Part shown: positions 49,551 to 58,238 of the stretch, in pieces | Layout of the letters: each line of letters opens with the position of its first letter | How positions within the stretch are numbered: the stretch's first letter is position 1 | Notes under the pieces: generated by a model | What the model was told of the DNA's origin: nothing | The model's input: the letters and a program-made list of their open reading frames with translations, nothing else | Databases searched by the model: none | Source of the DNA: JAOAPY01 sp041492185 | GTDB taxonomy: Bacteria; Acidobacteriota; Blastocatellia; Pyrinomonadales; Pyrinomonadaceae | Assembly (NCBI GenBank): GCA_041492185.1 | Contig: JBGPWL010000011.1 | Coordinates: forward strand, 1-64,000 | Direction: 5' to 3' | Length of the DNA stretch: 64,000 bases | Program-made: the position numbers and the translations under genes

Positions 49551-50588
49551 ATGCGAAATACTGCTTTGCGCGTTTTATCTCTTGGTGTTTTTCTGCTGTT
49601 TCTAATTGTCGTGCTGAGTGCGGCTGCCGGGTCGTCCGGATACCACATCGCCAAGAAAGCCGTGCTCGGCGGCGATGGAGGTTGGGACTATCTAACAGTC
49701 GATAGCAAAGCGCGTCGTGTTTATGTCTCACGCGGAAGTCATGTGATGGTCGTCGACGCTGACTCTGGCGCCCTGGTTGGCGACATCCCAGGCACGAACG
49801 GCGTGCACGGCATCGCAATAGCCTCCGACCTGGGCAAAGGTTTTACCAGCAACGGGCGCGACGGTACAGTGACGATCTTCGATCTGAAGACGCTCAAGGT
49901 ATTGGGCAGCGCTCAAGCCGGTAAGAACCCCGACGCGATCATTTACGACACGGCATCGAAGCGGGTGTTCGCGTTCAACGGCGCGAGCAAAGACACGACG
50001 GCCATCGATGCGCAGACAGGCGCCGTCGCCGGAACAATCCCTCTCGGTGGCAAGCCAGAGTTTGCCGTAGCGGATGAAAAGGGTCATGTCTTTGTTAACA
50101 TCGAAGACAAAAACGAGATCATACAATTCGATTCTCACAAGCTGACCGTTGAAAACCACTGGCCGATCGCTCCCGGCGAAGAAGCGAGTGGCCTGGCGAT
50201 GGATCGCAAGCACCGAAGACTCTTGGCCGTCTGCTCAAATAAGTTGATGGTCGTCATGAACGCCGACAACGGCAAGGTCATCACGACGTTGCCCACCGGG
50301 TCCGGCACCGATGCCGCTGGTTTCGATCCGGAGACCGGTTATGCTTTCAGTTCCAATGGCGAAGGCACGCTGACGGTAATTCATGAAGATTCGCCCGACA
50401 AATTCAGCGTGGTGGAAAATGTGCCGACGCAGGCTCGCGCGCGCACGATGGCCCTTGATACGAAGACGCACCAGGTTTATCTGGTCACGGCGGAGTTTGG
50501 ACCAGCGCCCGCGCCGACTGCGCAGACGCCGCGTCCTCGTGCGCCGATGCTGCCCGGAACATTCACGCTCCTGATACTCAGTCGCTAG
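49551..50588 (+). CDS. Exported YncE-like beta-propeller protein
   Basis: A 345-residue protein with an N-terminal hydrophobic helix (LGVFLLFLIVVLSAAAGS). It has seven-bladed YncE-type repeats: RRVYVSRGSHVMVVDADSGA, GRDGTVTIFDLKTLKVLGSA and RVFAFNGASKDTTAIDAQTG, each ending in a V-D-x-x-T-G-like turn. Propellers of this kind bind partners or DNA; no reaction is implied. GGAGG supports the ATG. Confidence 0.87.
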   Translation: MRNTALRVLSLGVFLLFLIVVLSAAAGSSGYHIAKKAVLGGDGGWDYLTVDSKARRVYVSRGSHVMVVDADSGALVGDIPGTNGVHGIAIASDLGKGFTSNGRDGTVTIFDLKTLKVLGSAQAGKNPDAIIYDTASKRVFAFNGASKDTTAIDAQTGAVAGTIPLGGKPEFAVADEKGHVFVNIEDKNEIIQFDSHKLTVENHWPIAPGEEASGLAMDRKHRRLLAVCSNKLMVVMNADNGKVITTLPTGSGTDAAGFDPETGYAFSSNGEGTLTVIHEDSPDKFSVVENVPTQARARTMALDTKTHQVYLVTAEFGPAPAPTAQTPRPRAPMLPGTFTLLILSR

Positions 50589-50600
50589 ATTCTGAGCAGA

Positions 50601-51635
50601 ATGATAAGAGCAACGATTCTGACAATTCTCGGGTTGGCGTTGGCGACTGGCGGCGGGCTCGCACCGGCTAAGACGGAATACTCGCCGAAGGCCGAAGATG
50701 ATTTTCAATTAGTCAAAGTCGCCGACGGAGTTTACGCTTGTGTAGCGAAGCCCGGAGGTCTGGCGTCGGGCAATGCCGGATTCATCATTGGCGATGGCGG
50801 AGTGCTAATCGTTGACACCTTCTTCACACCGGCCGCGATCGAAGAACTCATCGCCGAGATCGAAAAGCAAACGCAGCAACCGATCAAGTTTGCGGTTAAC
50901 ACCCATTACCATCTCGACCACACGGGCGGCAATCAGGTGCTCGCGGCGCGCGGCGTGCCCATCATCGCGCACGATAATGTGCGGCAATGGCAGACGACGA
51001 AGAACCGGCGCTTTCTGCCGGCGCCGGATGAATTGCAGAAAAGAAAAGCGGACGCCGTAAAACAGTTGAGCGAAACTCCGGAAGATCAAAAAGACAAGCG
51101 CGCGCAATTAGAGCGGCAGTTGCGCCGGCTCGATGCGATGCAGACGATCACGTTGACGAATCCGACCATAACATTCGGTTCGGGCACGCTGCGTTTGTAT
51201 CTCGGCAGTCGCGAGGTTGTGCTGTTCACTTTGCCGGGCCACACCGGTGGCGACGGGCTCGCGTACATACCTGACGCAAACGTGCTCTTCACCGGCGATA
51301 TTGGCTGGTCAAAGACGCTTCCTAACCTGGTCGATGCGACCGTCAACGATTGGATAACATCGCTCGACACGATCTTGAGCCTGTATCCAACTGCGAAGTT
51401 CATTCCCGGGCACGGCGACGTCGCGACGGCCGCAGAGATGCGCGACTTCAGAGACTATCTCGATAACTTGCGCACGCGCGTGAAGCAGGCGATCGCCAAC
51501 GGGCTGACGATCGATCAAGCAAAACAGCAATTAAAGCTTCCGGAGAAATTCAAGAGCTTTGCGTTTCAAAATTTTGCGACGCCGAATGTTGAAGACATGT
51601 ACAAGGAATTAACCGGGACGAAGCAGACGAAATAG
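50601..51635 (+). CDS. Exported metallo-beta-lactamase-fold hydrolase
   Basis: A 344-residue protein with a signal-like helix (ATILTILGLALATGG). The MBL metal motif is NTHYHLDHTGGNQVLAARG; later ligands are FTLPGHTGGDGLAYI, FTGDIGWSKTLP and FIPGHGDVATAA. The set is complete for two zinc ions. The substrate is not obvious; the family includes SoxH-like and quinoprotein relay-like hydrolases. It follows the YncE-type gene by 12 bases. Confidence 0.88.
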   Translation: MIRATILTILGLALATGGGLAPAKTEYSPKAEDDFQLVKVADGVYACVAKPGGLASGNAGFIIGDGGVLIVDTFFTPAAIEELIAEIEKQTQQPIKFAVNTHYHLDHTGGNQVLAARGVPIIAHDNVRQWQTTKNRRFLPAPDELQKRKADAVKQLSETPEDQKDKRAQLERQLRRLDAMQTITLTNPTITFGSGTLRLYLGSREVVLFTLPGHTGGDGLAYIPDANVLFTGDIGWSKTLPNLVDATVNDWITSLDTILSLYPTAKFIPGHGDVATAAEMRDFRDYLDNLRTRVKQAIANGLTIDQAKQQLKLPEKFKSFAFQNFATPNVEDMYKELTGTKQTK

Positions 51636-51689
51636 TTAGTCAACGATCGCCGGGATTAAGTTTATCTGTCCTTGCCAAACTGTCCGGCT

Positions 51690-52154
51690 TCACCCGTGGG
51701 CAGCCGCCATGCGCTTCTCCATCTCTTCAGGCGACACGTCTTCCTTGTGAGTAGCAATGTGCCAGATATGCCCGAAAGGATCCACCAGGCTGCCGCCTCG
51801 ATCGCCGTAGAACTTGTCCTCGAGAGGCTTATCAATCTTTGCCCCCGCGCCGACAGCCTGGTTGAACAATCCATCGACGTCCTCGACGTAGAGCAGAATG
51901 CTTACCGGCGAGCCGCCCAGCGACTGCGGACTCCTGTAGCCCATCTCCGGAAATTCGTCGGCCAGCATAATAGGCGAATCACCAATCTTGATTTCAGCAT
52001 GGCCGATTTTTCCATCAGGCTGCGCCATGCGAAACAACTCTGTCGCGCCAAACGCTTTCTTGTAAAACTCCAGCGCGTCAGCCGCGCCTTTGATGATCAA
52101 GTACGGTGTGACGGTGTGATATCCGTCGGGAATTGGTTTGACTGCGGTTGCCAT
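51690..52154 (-). CDS. PhnB-like VOC protein of the sigma-factor operon
   Basis: A 154-residue VOC protein (YHTVTPYLIIKGAADALEFY, LFRMAQPDGKIGHAEIKIGD, DRGGSLVDPFGHIWHIATHK). The last motif is the PhnB signature. AAAGGAG is well placed. It lies 39 bases downstream of the two-VOC gene, the third gene of the ECF sigma operon. Its ligand is unknown. Confidence 0.87.
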   Translation of the reverse strand: MATAVKPIPDGYHTVTPYLIIKGAADALEFYKKAFGATELFRMAQPDGKIGHAEIKIGDSPIMLADEFPEMGYRSPQSLGGSPVSILLYVEDVDGLFNQAVGAGAKIDKPLEDKFYGDRGGSLVDPFGHIWHIATHKEDVSPEEMEKRMAAAHG

Positions 52155-52193
52155 TTTAAATCTCCTTTGTTTTGCGTTCGTAAAATTGATTTC

Positions 52194-53204
52194 TCAGATT
52201 GACTTGATCTGACTCGCCACGTACCAAACGTTATCGAATGGGTCCTTTACTGCGCCGACGCGAGCGCCATACGGTTTTTCCGCCGGCTCGTCCATTGAAA
52301 TCGCGCCTTCAGCTTTCATTGCGCGCGCGTACCAGGCGTCGACATCATCAACATACATCATAAACACGCCGGGCATCGGTTGCCATGGATCGTGCGCCTC
52401 GCCCATTTCGACGATCGCGTCGCCGATTCTGACTTTGGCGTGATAGATGATCCCGTCCGGAGACTCATGACGAAAAACTTCTTCCGCTCCAAACGCGCTC
52501 TTCAAAAAGTCGATCTGCTTCTGCGCGCCGCGCGGATGCAAATAGGGCATAAGATTTTGTGCGCCTTCGAGAATGTAGTTAGCGCCCTTGGCCGTCGCCG
52601 GATACCAATGATTGCCCCCCGGATCAAGAAAAGCTGCGGAGCGCTCGCCATACTCCTGGTCCGTCGGCGTGTGAAGCGAAGTTGCACCCGCCTGCAACGC
52701 GCGTTCGTAAACCTCATCGACATTCTCTACGTAGAGGTGCAGCGAGGCCGGCATGGGGATGCCTTTCCAGGCTGAGCCCTTTCCGCCGCCGCCGATCATC
52801 AACATAGAATCGCCAATCTTGCATTCCGAATGAAAGCCGCCCTCCGACCCCAGGCCATAAATCTGGCCGCCGACGCCAAACACTTTCTCGATGAAGGCGA
52901 TTTCCTCGTGCACGTTCGGCACTACGAGATAAGGCGTGACCGTGCGAAAGCCCTCGCGGACGGGATTTACTGGCGCGGTCTTGTCATCCTCTGCTAGTTT
53001 GGCTTCTGTAGCCATTGTTGTTCTCCTTTCCAGATCATTTCTGAGACGCACTTTGAAATCTTCGCGTGGCAGATCACGCAGCGCGACGGCGATACGCACG
53101 AGCGGCGCGATTTCATCACTCACGCGCGGAAGCAGCGCATTGGGATTAGCGATAATTGCCTCCACCGCTTGATCGAGTTGTTCTATCAAGATCTCGTTAG
53201 CCAT
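52194..53204 (-). CDS. Two-VOC-domain protein with helical N-terminal segment, coupled to the ECF sigma factor
   Basis: About 336 residues. Residues 1-62 are helical (IEQLDQAVEAIIANPNALLP, RIAVALRDLPREDFKVRLRN) and unlike a VOC fold, more like a small anti-sigma or regulator segment. Two VOC domains follow: FRTVTPYLVVPNVHEEIAFI onward and NLMPYLHPRGAQKQIDFLKS onward, the second closing DPFDNVWYVASQ. The ATG overlaps the sigma-factor stop by eight bases. Inside, an in-frame ATG at 53015 has a strong GGAAAGGAG seven bases upstream, so a shorter VOC-only product may also be made. The regulator role is inference. Confidence 0.8.
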   Translation of the reverse strand: MANEILIEQLDQAVEAIIANPNALLPRVSDEIAPLVRIAVALRDLPREDFKVRLRNDLERRTTMATEAKLAEDDKTAPVNPVREGFRTVTPYLVVPNVHEEIAFIEKVFGVGGQIYGLGSEGGFHSECKIGDSMLMIGGGGKGSAWKGIPMPASLHLYVENVDEVYERALQAGATSLHTPTDQEYGERSAAFLDPGGNHWYPATAKGANYILEGAQNLMPYLHPRGAQKQIDFLKSAFGAEEVFRHESPDGIIYHAKVRIGDAIVEMGEAHDPWQPMPGVFMMYVDDVDAWYARAMKAEGAISMDEPAEKPYGARVGAVKDPFDNVWYVASQIKSI

Positions 53205-53775
53205 TCTTATCACCTGGTTGCTGTTCCAACCGGATCCTCAACTGTTGCAGTCCGCGAAACTGCAATTGTTTCACCGCGCCTTCGCTGCGCCCGATCTCCT
53301 GTGCGATTTCGCGAATACTCTTCTCCTCAGCAAAGCGCATGGCGACAACGCGTCGTTGATCCACAGGAAGCGTTTCGACCAGGCGGAAAACGTGCGCGCG
53401 GAATTCGATCTCATCGAGGCTGATTTGAGTCAGGTCCGTAGGATCGTCTGCGTCCGAGAGCTCGCGCTCTTTCGCGACGCGCTTTGATCGATCGGCGATC
53501 ATGTTGGACGCGATCTTGAAGAGCCATGCCGCGAAAGGAGCGCCGCGCCACTTGAAACGCGGCAGACTGGCGAGCGCCTTTTGAAATACCGCCGACGTTA
53601 AATCCTCGGCTTCGTCACGATTACGAACGCGATTCGCTATGTAGGCATAGACGCGCTCGAAATTATTCTCGTAAAGGTCGGCAAATTTGCTCGGGTCCTT
53701 TTGCGCAGCCTCAACCAGAAGGCGCTCGTTCGCCTCCTCGGGTTGACCCTTCGCTGAAGGTTTTCCGACGGCCAT
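53197..53775 (-). CDS. ECF-type RNA polymerase sigma factor
   Basis: A 192-residue sigma-70 group IV protein. Region 2 includes FADLYENNFERVYAYIANRV and NRDEAEDLTSAVFQKALASL, and region 4 includes LPVDQRRVVAMRFAEEKSIR with EIAQEIGRSEGAVKQLQFRG. It directs RNA polymerase to a small regulon. No classical anti-sigma gene is adjacent: the next gene is the coupled two-VOC protein, which may take that role. A 22-base perfect palindrome lies 55 bases upstream of the start. Confidence 0.93.
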   Translation of the reverse strand: MAVGKPSAKGQPEEANERLLVEAAQKDPSKFADLYENNFERVYAYIANRVRNRDEAEDLTSAVFQKALASLPRFKWRGAPFAAWLFKIASNMIADRSKRVAKERELSDADDPTDLTQISLDEIEFRAHVFRLVETLPVDQRRVVAMRFAEEKSIREIAQEIGRSEGAVKQLQFRGLQQLRIRLEQQPGDKNG

Positions 53776-53828
53776 TTTGTTTTCTCAATGATATAAACTG
53801 TCGAGTTGCGAAAAGGTTACGCGGAGAG

Positions 53829-53854
53829 TCCGACAAACTTTAAAGTTTGTCGAA
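53829..53854. repeat. Perfect 22-base palindrome, relative of the cinA element arms
   Basis: CGACAAACTTTAAAGTTTGT followed by CG forms a perfect palindrome at 53831-53852. It shares GACAAAC/GTTTGTC with both arms of 21843-21930. It sits between the upstream VOC gene and the sigma factor start, where it could be a regulatory site or a mobile repeat arm. Confidence 0.75.
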
Positions 53855-53875
53855 CATCAAACGCAAGAATGACAG

Positions 53876-54280
53876 TCAGCGCCCAGTGAACAACGTCTTC
53901 TCATCAACAAAGCAAAGCCCATTTTTCCATGGGTCAGCGACGTAGAACGATCGCTCGCCCCAGGGCCGCTTCACAATCTCTCCCGCAGGTTCACCATGCA
54001 AGTCTTCTTTCGAGAGACACTTCAATGCGCGCGCGCGGGCGTGGACCTTTTCGAGATCCTTGACCGCAAAGTAGATGTAGTCTGGCAAAGGCCTGGCCTT
54101 CAGGCCGCCCGGACTCTGATCAACCAGCGCCAGGATCACCGGACCGCAATCGATGTAGTGACGCGATGCTCGGGGAATCGTTCTGCCCGGATCGTCCAGT
54201 AGTTTTGAGTAAAAGTCAGCGGCCTTGTCGAGGTCGGACACTTGCAGAATTATTCGGAACAGTTTGGGAGCCTTAGCCAT
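53876..54280 (-). CDS. VOC protein upstream of the ECF operon
   Basis: A 134-residue VOC protein opening LFRIILQVSDLDKAADFYSK, with VILALVDQSPGGLKARPLPD and the closing RSFYVADPWKNGLCFVDEKT. It precedes the sigma factor by 100 bases on the same strand, with the 22-base palindrome in between, so it could be cotranscribed or separately controlled. Reaction unknown. Confidence 0.87.
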   Translation of the reverse strand: MAKAPKLFRIILQVSDLDKAADFYSKLLDDPGRTIPRASRHYIDCGPVILALVDQSPGGLKARPLPDYIYFAVKDLEKVHARARALKCLSKEDLHGEPAGEIVKRPWGERSFYVADPWKNGLCFVDEKTLFTGR

Positions 54281-54390
54281 CGTTCATCTCCTTTTGGTAA
54301 TTGAGGCTCGATAATAATTTGATTACGCCCGCGCGGCAAGAAATCAGAGCTCTCCGCACTTTCCGAGGAATTGGGTAGTGTCTTTGAGAG

Positions 54391-54495
54391 TCTTCTCTGT
54401 GCAACCTTTGTGCCCTTTGTGCCTTCGTGGTGAAAAAAAAACGCAACACCGCTCACCACAGAGACACGGAGCACACGAAGATCACACAGAGAAGA
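54391..54495. repeat. Inverted repeat of TGTGCC/CACAGAG words
   Basis: Left arm 54391-54433 (TCTTCTCTGTGCAACC...) and right arm 54453-54495 (ending ACACAGAGAAGA) are imperfect complements around an A-rich spacer. It belongs to the CACAGAGG-word class seen at 43214 and 59929. Confidence 0.75.
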
Positions 54496-54520
54496 GAATT
54501 AGGATTGCCGAGCGAGAGGC

Positions 54521-54778
54521 TTATTCGAGGTAGTGTTCGTCGAGCCGTGCCTGTAGTTCCATCGGCACAAGTTTCCAGCTCGCCATCGAGAGGGCGCGGG
54601 GCGCGAAATCAGATGAGTGCACGCGCGAGCCACGCCACTGTCCCAGCTTATCTTCGTACCACCAGCGATAATATGGGCCATCCGCGCGCCGGCTGTAGAA
54701 GACCTTCTGGCCGTTTAGCGTGTCCACGCCTGCTATATTGAGATAGACCCGCAGTCCGTTCATTGAAACTAACCCCAT
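54521..54778 (-). CDS. Small conserved hypothetical protein next to rpoZ
   Basis: An 85-residue protein with aromatic- and basic-rich stretches (GQKVFYSRRADGPYYRWWYE, LGQWRGSRVHSSDFAPRALS, WKLVPMELQARLDEHYLE). No named family is known to me, though I recall similar proteins in Acidobacteriota. Its ATG overlaps the rpoZ stop by ten bases, so it is translationally coupled to RNA polymerase omega. Confidence 0.7.
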   Translation of the reverse strand: MGLVSMNGLRVYLNIAGVDTLNGQKVFYSRRADGPYYRWWYEDKLGQWRGSRVHSSDFAPRALSMASWKLVPMELQARLDEHYLE

Positions 54779-55038
54779 TGTTCGTGATTATCACCCACGT
54801 CTTTTTTCGCCTTCTGCGTGTGTGTGAAAGCGACGAGACCCTGTCTGACCTCTTCGAGGGCGATGCTTGTGTTTCTACTTCTGCGCGCGACCGCATCAAC
54901 CCGCGGCGTGGCGCCATGAGCGAGTTGCTTGTGCCTGCGCGCGGCGACCGCGATCAGCAGAAAATGAGAGTTTATTCCTGGCCACTGATCGGGGTTTGCA
55001 GGGTCGATTATGTTCGTCGTTTTGTTTGTTTCCAGCAT
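54769..55038 (-). CDS. rpoZ: RNA polymerase omega subunit
   Basis: An 89-residue protein: FLLIAVAARRHKQLAHGATP, VDAVARRSRNTSIALEEVRQ and GLVAF match the omega-subunit core (VAARRAxQL.. then the ALEEVxxGLV segment). Omega binds the beta-prime C-terminus and helps RNA polymerase assembly. GAGGCA precedes the ATG. The gene is short and divergent, and was identified by the motif; confidence is high but not absolute. Confidence 0.82.
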   Translation of the reverse strand: MLETNKTTNIIDPANPDQWPGINSHFLLIAVAARRHKQLAHGATPRVDAVARRSRNTSIALEEVRQGLVAFTHTQKAKKDVGDNHEQWG

Positions 55039-55377
55039 ATCTGCCTCAAATTCCGCGTTCCGTTCCGAAATGAAAACGAGCTACACCTTTATATGACTCT
55101 AAACAATCTCGCGCAGAAACCGAAATTGTCTCTTGATCGAGAGAGCCCCGGACGATTCTGTTGAATTGGGGGAATGTTTCGAAAAGCGCGCTTCATCAAT
55201 CTCCCTGGCAGTCGCGACGTTTGACAAAACAGACGGCACAAGGAGAAGAGCAGCCCGCGCAAGTCCTGATGTCGAGAGTGTACTTCAAAAAACTGCCGTC
55301 AGTACGAAAGCAGTATAACACAGACTTGAGATATTGGCTCAGGCGGGTTGGAGCCAGTGGTGTCCTGACTCTCAAAT
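55039..55377. other. Intergenic region, nothing recognised beyond promoters
   Basis: 339 bases between the rpoZ start and the 3' end of the peptide-binding-protein gene. The rpoZ promoter must lie here, on the minus strand. I see no RNA gene, strong hairpin or convincing open frame. Confidence 0.5.
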
Positions 55378-56961
55378 TCACTTCTGCACCATCAAGTCGC
55401 GCGTAAAGGTCCAGTCGCCGTCCGCTTTTATCTTGATGTTGGTGACGTTGCGACGCGCCACAACCATGATGCTGGAATACCAAAGCGGAAACATCGGGAC
55501 GTCTCGGCTGACAATCTCCTGCGCGCGGGCGTAGAGTTGCCGGGCCTTCTCGCGGTCCGCAGTATTGACGGCTGCTTCCAGGATCGGATCGAGTTCCGGA
55601 TTACTGTATCTGGTGCGGTTGAAGCCCACGCGGTCAGGTGTCGGAATACCGGAGGTAGCAAACAGATCCCGCAAGAAGATTGGGTCCTGGTTCCCGCCGA
55701 TCGAGGTCCTCGTCATCATCTGGTATTCGCCTTTGATTTGCTGATCAGTCAGCGTCGCAGCTTCAAGCGTTTCAATCTGCGTCGGAATGCCAACGATTTT
55801 CAGTTGGTCAGCGATTACCTCCGCATACTTGCGCGTGGCCACGCTGCCACCAGACAGTTTGAAAACGATAGCTTTTGGCAACCGCATCTGTGGGCCATCG
55901 CCGTCAGGATCGCGATAGCCCGCATCGTCCAGCAGCTTCTTTGCTTTCTCAGGATCGTATGAGTAGACGTAGCCGGGCACGTAAGCCCAGGATTCGGCTG
56001 GCAAGATAGAGTGCGCCAACTTCGCCTGCCCGAGCAGCAAGTCCCTGATGATCCTTTCACGATCAATCGCATAGGCGATCGCCTGCCGCAGGCGCACATC
56101 ATCAAGCGGCGCCTTGCTGGTATTAAATCCCAGATAGACTATGTTGGCGCCGGCAAATTGTTCGACCTTGAGATTCGGATCCTGCGCGAGGTTCTTGAGT
56201 GTGTCGGGCGTCAGGTTTGACACATTGGGCGCGCAATCGATGCGGCCGCTTAACAATTCTGCTTGCAGCGCGTTGGCGTCCTTGATCGAAACGACGCGCA
56301 CTGACTTGATGTGCGGCGCGCCCTCCCAATAATTTTCGTTGGCCTCCAGATCGAGTACCTGCTGGGTTGGATCGAAACGAACAAACTTGAACGGACCAGA
56401 GCCGACTGGTCTATCTTTCTGGCTGGCGGCGCTGCCGTTGGGAATGATTCCGATCGGCACGAGATTAACCAGAAGCTGAAGCCAGGGTTTGCGCAGGCGC
56501 ACGACGAGTGTGTGGGCATCGGGCGCGTCAACGCCGGCGATGTAGCCTTGCCTGCTCTTACCCGTGCTTTCAAAAAAACTGGCGGCCTTCGCGACGCTCG
56601 ACGAAAGGAGCCAGTCCAGTGTGTATTTTGCGTCCGCGGCCGTCAGCGGCTTCCCGTCGTGAAACTTCACACCGTCTCTTAAAGTAAAGGTCACTGACAA
56701 TCCATCGGCGGAGGTCGCTATGTTAGTGGCCAGCTCGCCGACGTATTCAAACTCTTCATTCTTTCGGATGAGCGAATTGAACATCAGTTGACGCATGCGC
56801 TCGCTGCCGACTTGCACGTTCGTACCGCCCATTGGGTCCAGAGTGTCAATGCTATCGGGAATAGCAATCACAAATGCGTTGCTCTTCCGATGACACCCCG
56901 GCTGCACAATGGTTGTCAGAGCTATGACAAGAAGAATGGACGCGAGCTTAGCTGTCTTCAT
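55378..56961 (-). CDS. Peptide-binding lipoprotein (ABC transporter family 5 SBP)
   Basis: A 527-residue protein with a lipoprotein signal (LASILLVIALTTIVQPGCHR). The SBP_bac_5 body includes GVKFHDGKPLTAADAKYTLD, GSGPFKFVRFDPTQQVLDLE, NENYWEGAPHIKSVRVVSIK, RLRQAIAYAIDRERIIRDLL and a late WYSSIMVVARRNV. It captures oligopeptides or similar solutes. No permease or ATPase genes are adjacent, so it is an orphan binding protein. Confidence 0.93.
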   Translation of the reverse strand: MKTAKLASILLVIALTTIVQPGCHRKSNAFVIAIPDSIDTLDPMGGTNVQVGSERMRQLMFNSLIRKNEEFEYVGELATNIATSADGLSVTFTLRDGVKFHDGKPLTAADAKYTLDWLLSSSVAKAASFFESTGKSRQGYIAGVDAPDAHTLVVRLRKPWLQLLVNLVPIGIIPNGSAASQKDRPVGSGPFKFVRFDPTQQVLDLEANENYWEGAPHIKSVRVVSIKDANALQAELLSGRIDCAPNVSNLTPDTLKNLAQDPNLKVEQFAGANIVYLGFNTSKAPLDDVRLRQAIAYAIDRERIIRDLLLGQAKLAHSILPAESWAYVPGYVYSYDPEKAKKLLDDAGYRDPDGDGPQMRLPKAIVFKLSGGSVATRKYAEVIADQLKIVGIPTQIETLEAATLTDQQIKGEYQMMTRTSIGGNQDPIFLRDLFATSGIPTPDRVGFNRTRYSNPELDPILEAAVNTADREKARQLYARAQEIVSRDVPMFPLWYSSIMVVARRNVTNIKIKADGDWTFTRDLMVQK

Positions 56962-57070
56962 AAAGTGGCTGAGATTCTCTGCCGCTGACGGCCAGAAAGC
57001 AAACGAAACGGTACGGGTAGAGTTTCGAGTTCAACGGAATGAGACAACCCATTAGACCGCGTTGAATCAT

Positions 57071-58168
57071 TCAAGGCGCGACAACTTTCGGCGGAAGATT
57101 CAACCGCTTCAGTATCCGTGCCGTTTCTTCTGCTGATGCCGATCGAGGCGTGCTGTAGTTTTCAATAATTACCGGCAAACATTCGATCTGTTCTATTTTA
57201 GTCGTGAACCCGGTTCGCTTCTGATCGTCTGGAGTCGAAGGGTTGACCATCTTTTCGCCCCGCAGGGTGATCTTCAAAACCAGTCCTTCGTTCGCGATCG
57301 GGTCGTGCATGTCGAAGATGAAATTGCCCAGCGAATAAAAAATGTATTTACCAGAGTACGTTTCGAGGTTCTGAATCCAGTGCGGATGCGCTCCGATCAC
57401 CAGGTCTGCGCCATAGTCTATCGCCGCATGCGCAAAGGCGATCTGCGCTTTATCAAGTTGGCGGCGCGGGTCGGCTTTATCAACATATTCCGTCCCCGCG
57501 TGCATCGTGACGATTATGAAATCGGCCTGTGCTTTCAGTTGAGCAATCGCTTTCTTGAGCTGCTCCAAATCCTCGATGCGGGCGAGGTAATTGTGGCGTG
57601 CGACTCCGCCATCATTGAATGACGCGTAGGTGGCGCCAATAAAACCGATTCTGAGATCGTTAACCGTGAAGACCTTGGGCTCCCACGCCTGTGCTAAATC
57701 ATCTCCGGCGCCGAGATAAGTGATCTTGCGATCCTCCAGCTCCTTTCGCGTGGATTTCAATCCGGCCAGGCCCTGGTCAAAGGCGTGGTTGTTGGCCACG
57801 TTCAGAACCTTGAAGTTGTACTCCGTTAGACCGGCCAGGTCTTGCTTGCGAGCATTAAAAGTCAGGTTATGGCCCAGCACCTGATCCTTTCCCGACACGG
57901 GCGTTTCCAGGTTGCCGAAATTAAAGTCGGTGGACTTAAACAGTGACGCTAATTGCCTGAAAGGAAGCAAGGGATCGTTTGCATTTCTGATTCGCTGGGC
58001 GACGCCGCGAGAGAGCATGATGTCACCGACGGCGAGGAATGTGACCCTGGTCTCGACCTTCTTCGCCGGTGCGGGTGGGGGCGGAGCAGAACGGCAACTC
58101 AAGCACAGGATTACGCCCGCGCAAAAAAGGAAGAGCCATCGAGTCAATGAGAATCTGTCGGGGGACAC
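57071..58168 (-). CDS. CapA/PGA-synthesis-type phosphoesterase-fold lipoprotein
   Basis: A 365-residue protein with a lipobox (LFLFCAGVILCLSCRSAPPP). The CapA-type metallophosphatase fold includes FLAVGDIMLSRGVAQRIRNA, FNFGNLETPVSG, VLNVANNHAFDQGLAGLKST, VTMHAGTEYVD and GAHPHWIQNLETYSGKYIFY. CapA homologues take part in poly-gamma-glutamate synthesis, but no capBC genes are near, so a different envelope role is possible. The start is GTG with GGAGAG upstream. Confidence 0.88.
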   Translation of the reverse strand: MSPDRFSLTRWLFLFCAGVILCLSCRSAPPPPAPAKKVETRVTFLAVGDIMLSRGVAQRIRNANDPLLPFRQLASLFKSTDFNFGNLETPVSGKDQVLGHNLTFNARKQDLAGLTEYNFKVLNVANNHAFDQGLAGLKSTRKELEDRKITYLGAGDDLAQAWEPKVFTVNDLRIGFIGATYASFNDGGVARHNYLARIEDLEQLKKAIAQLKAQADFIIVTMHAGTEYVDKADPRRQLDKAQIAFAHAAIDYGADLVIGAHPHWIQNLETYSGKYIFYSLGNFIFDMHDPIANEGLVLKITLRGEKMVNPSTPDDQKRTGFTTKIEQIECLPVIIENYSTPRSASAEETARILKRLNLPPKVVAP

Positions 58169-58238
58169 TTGAACTCTCTCCGGGGAATAGTTCGTTGTGC
58201 TGCTGAAGCAATACTGTACCGCACTCAGCCACGCACAG

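Noticed and set aside
57071..58168. A poly-gamma-glutamate capsule operon
   Set aside because: Only a CapA-like gene is present; capB and capC are absent.
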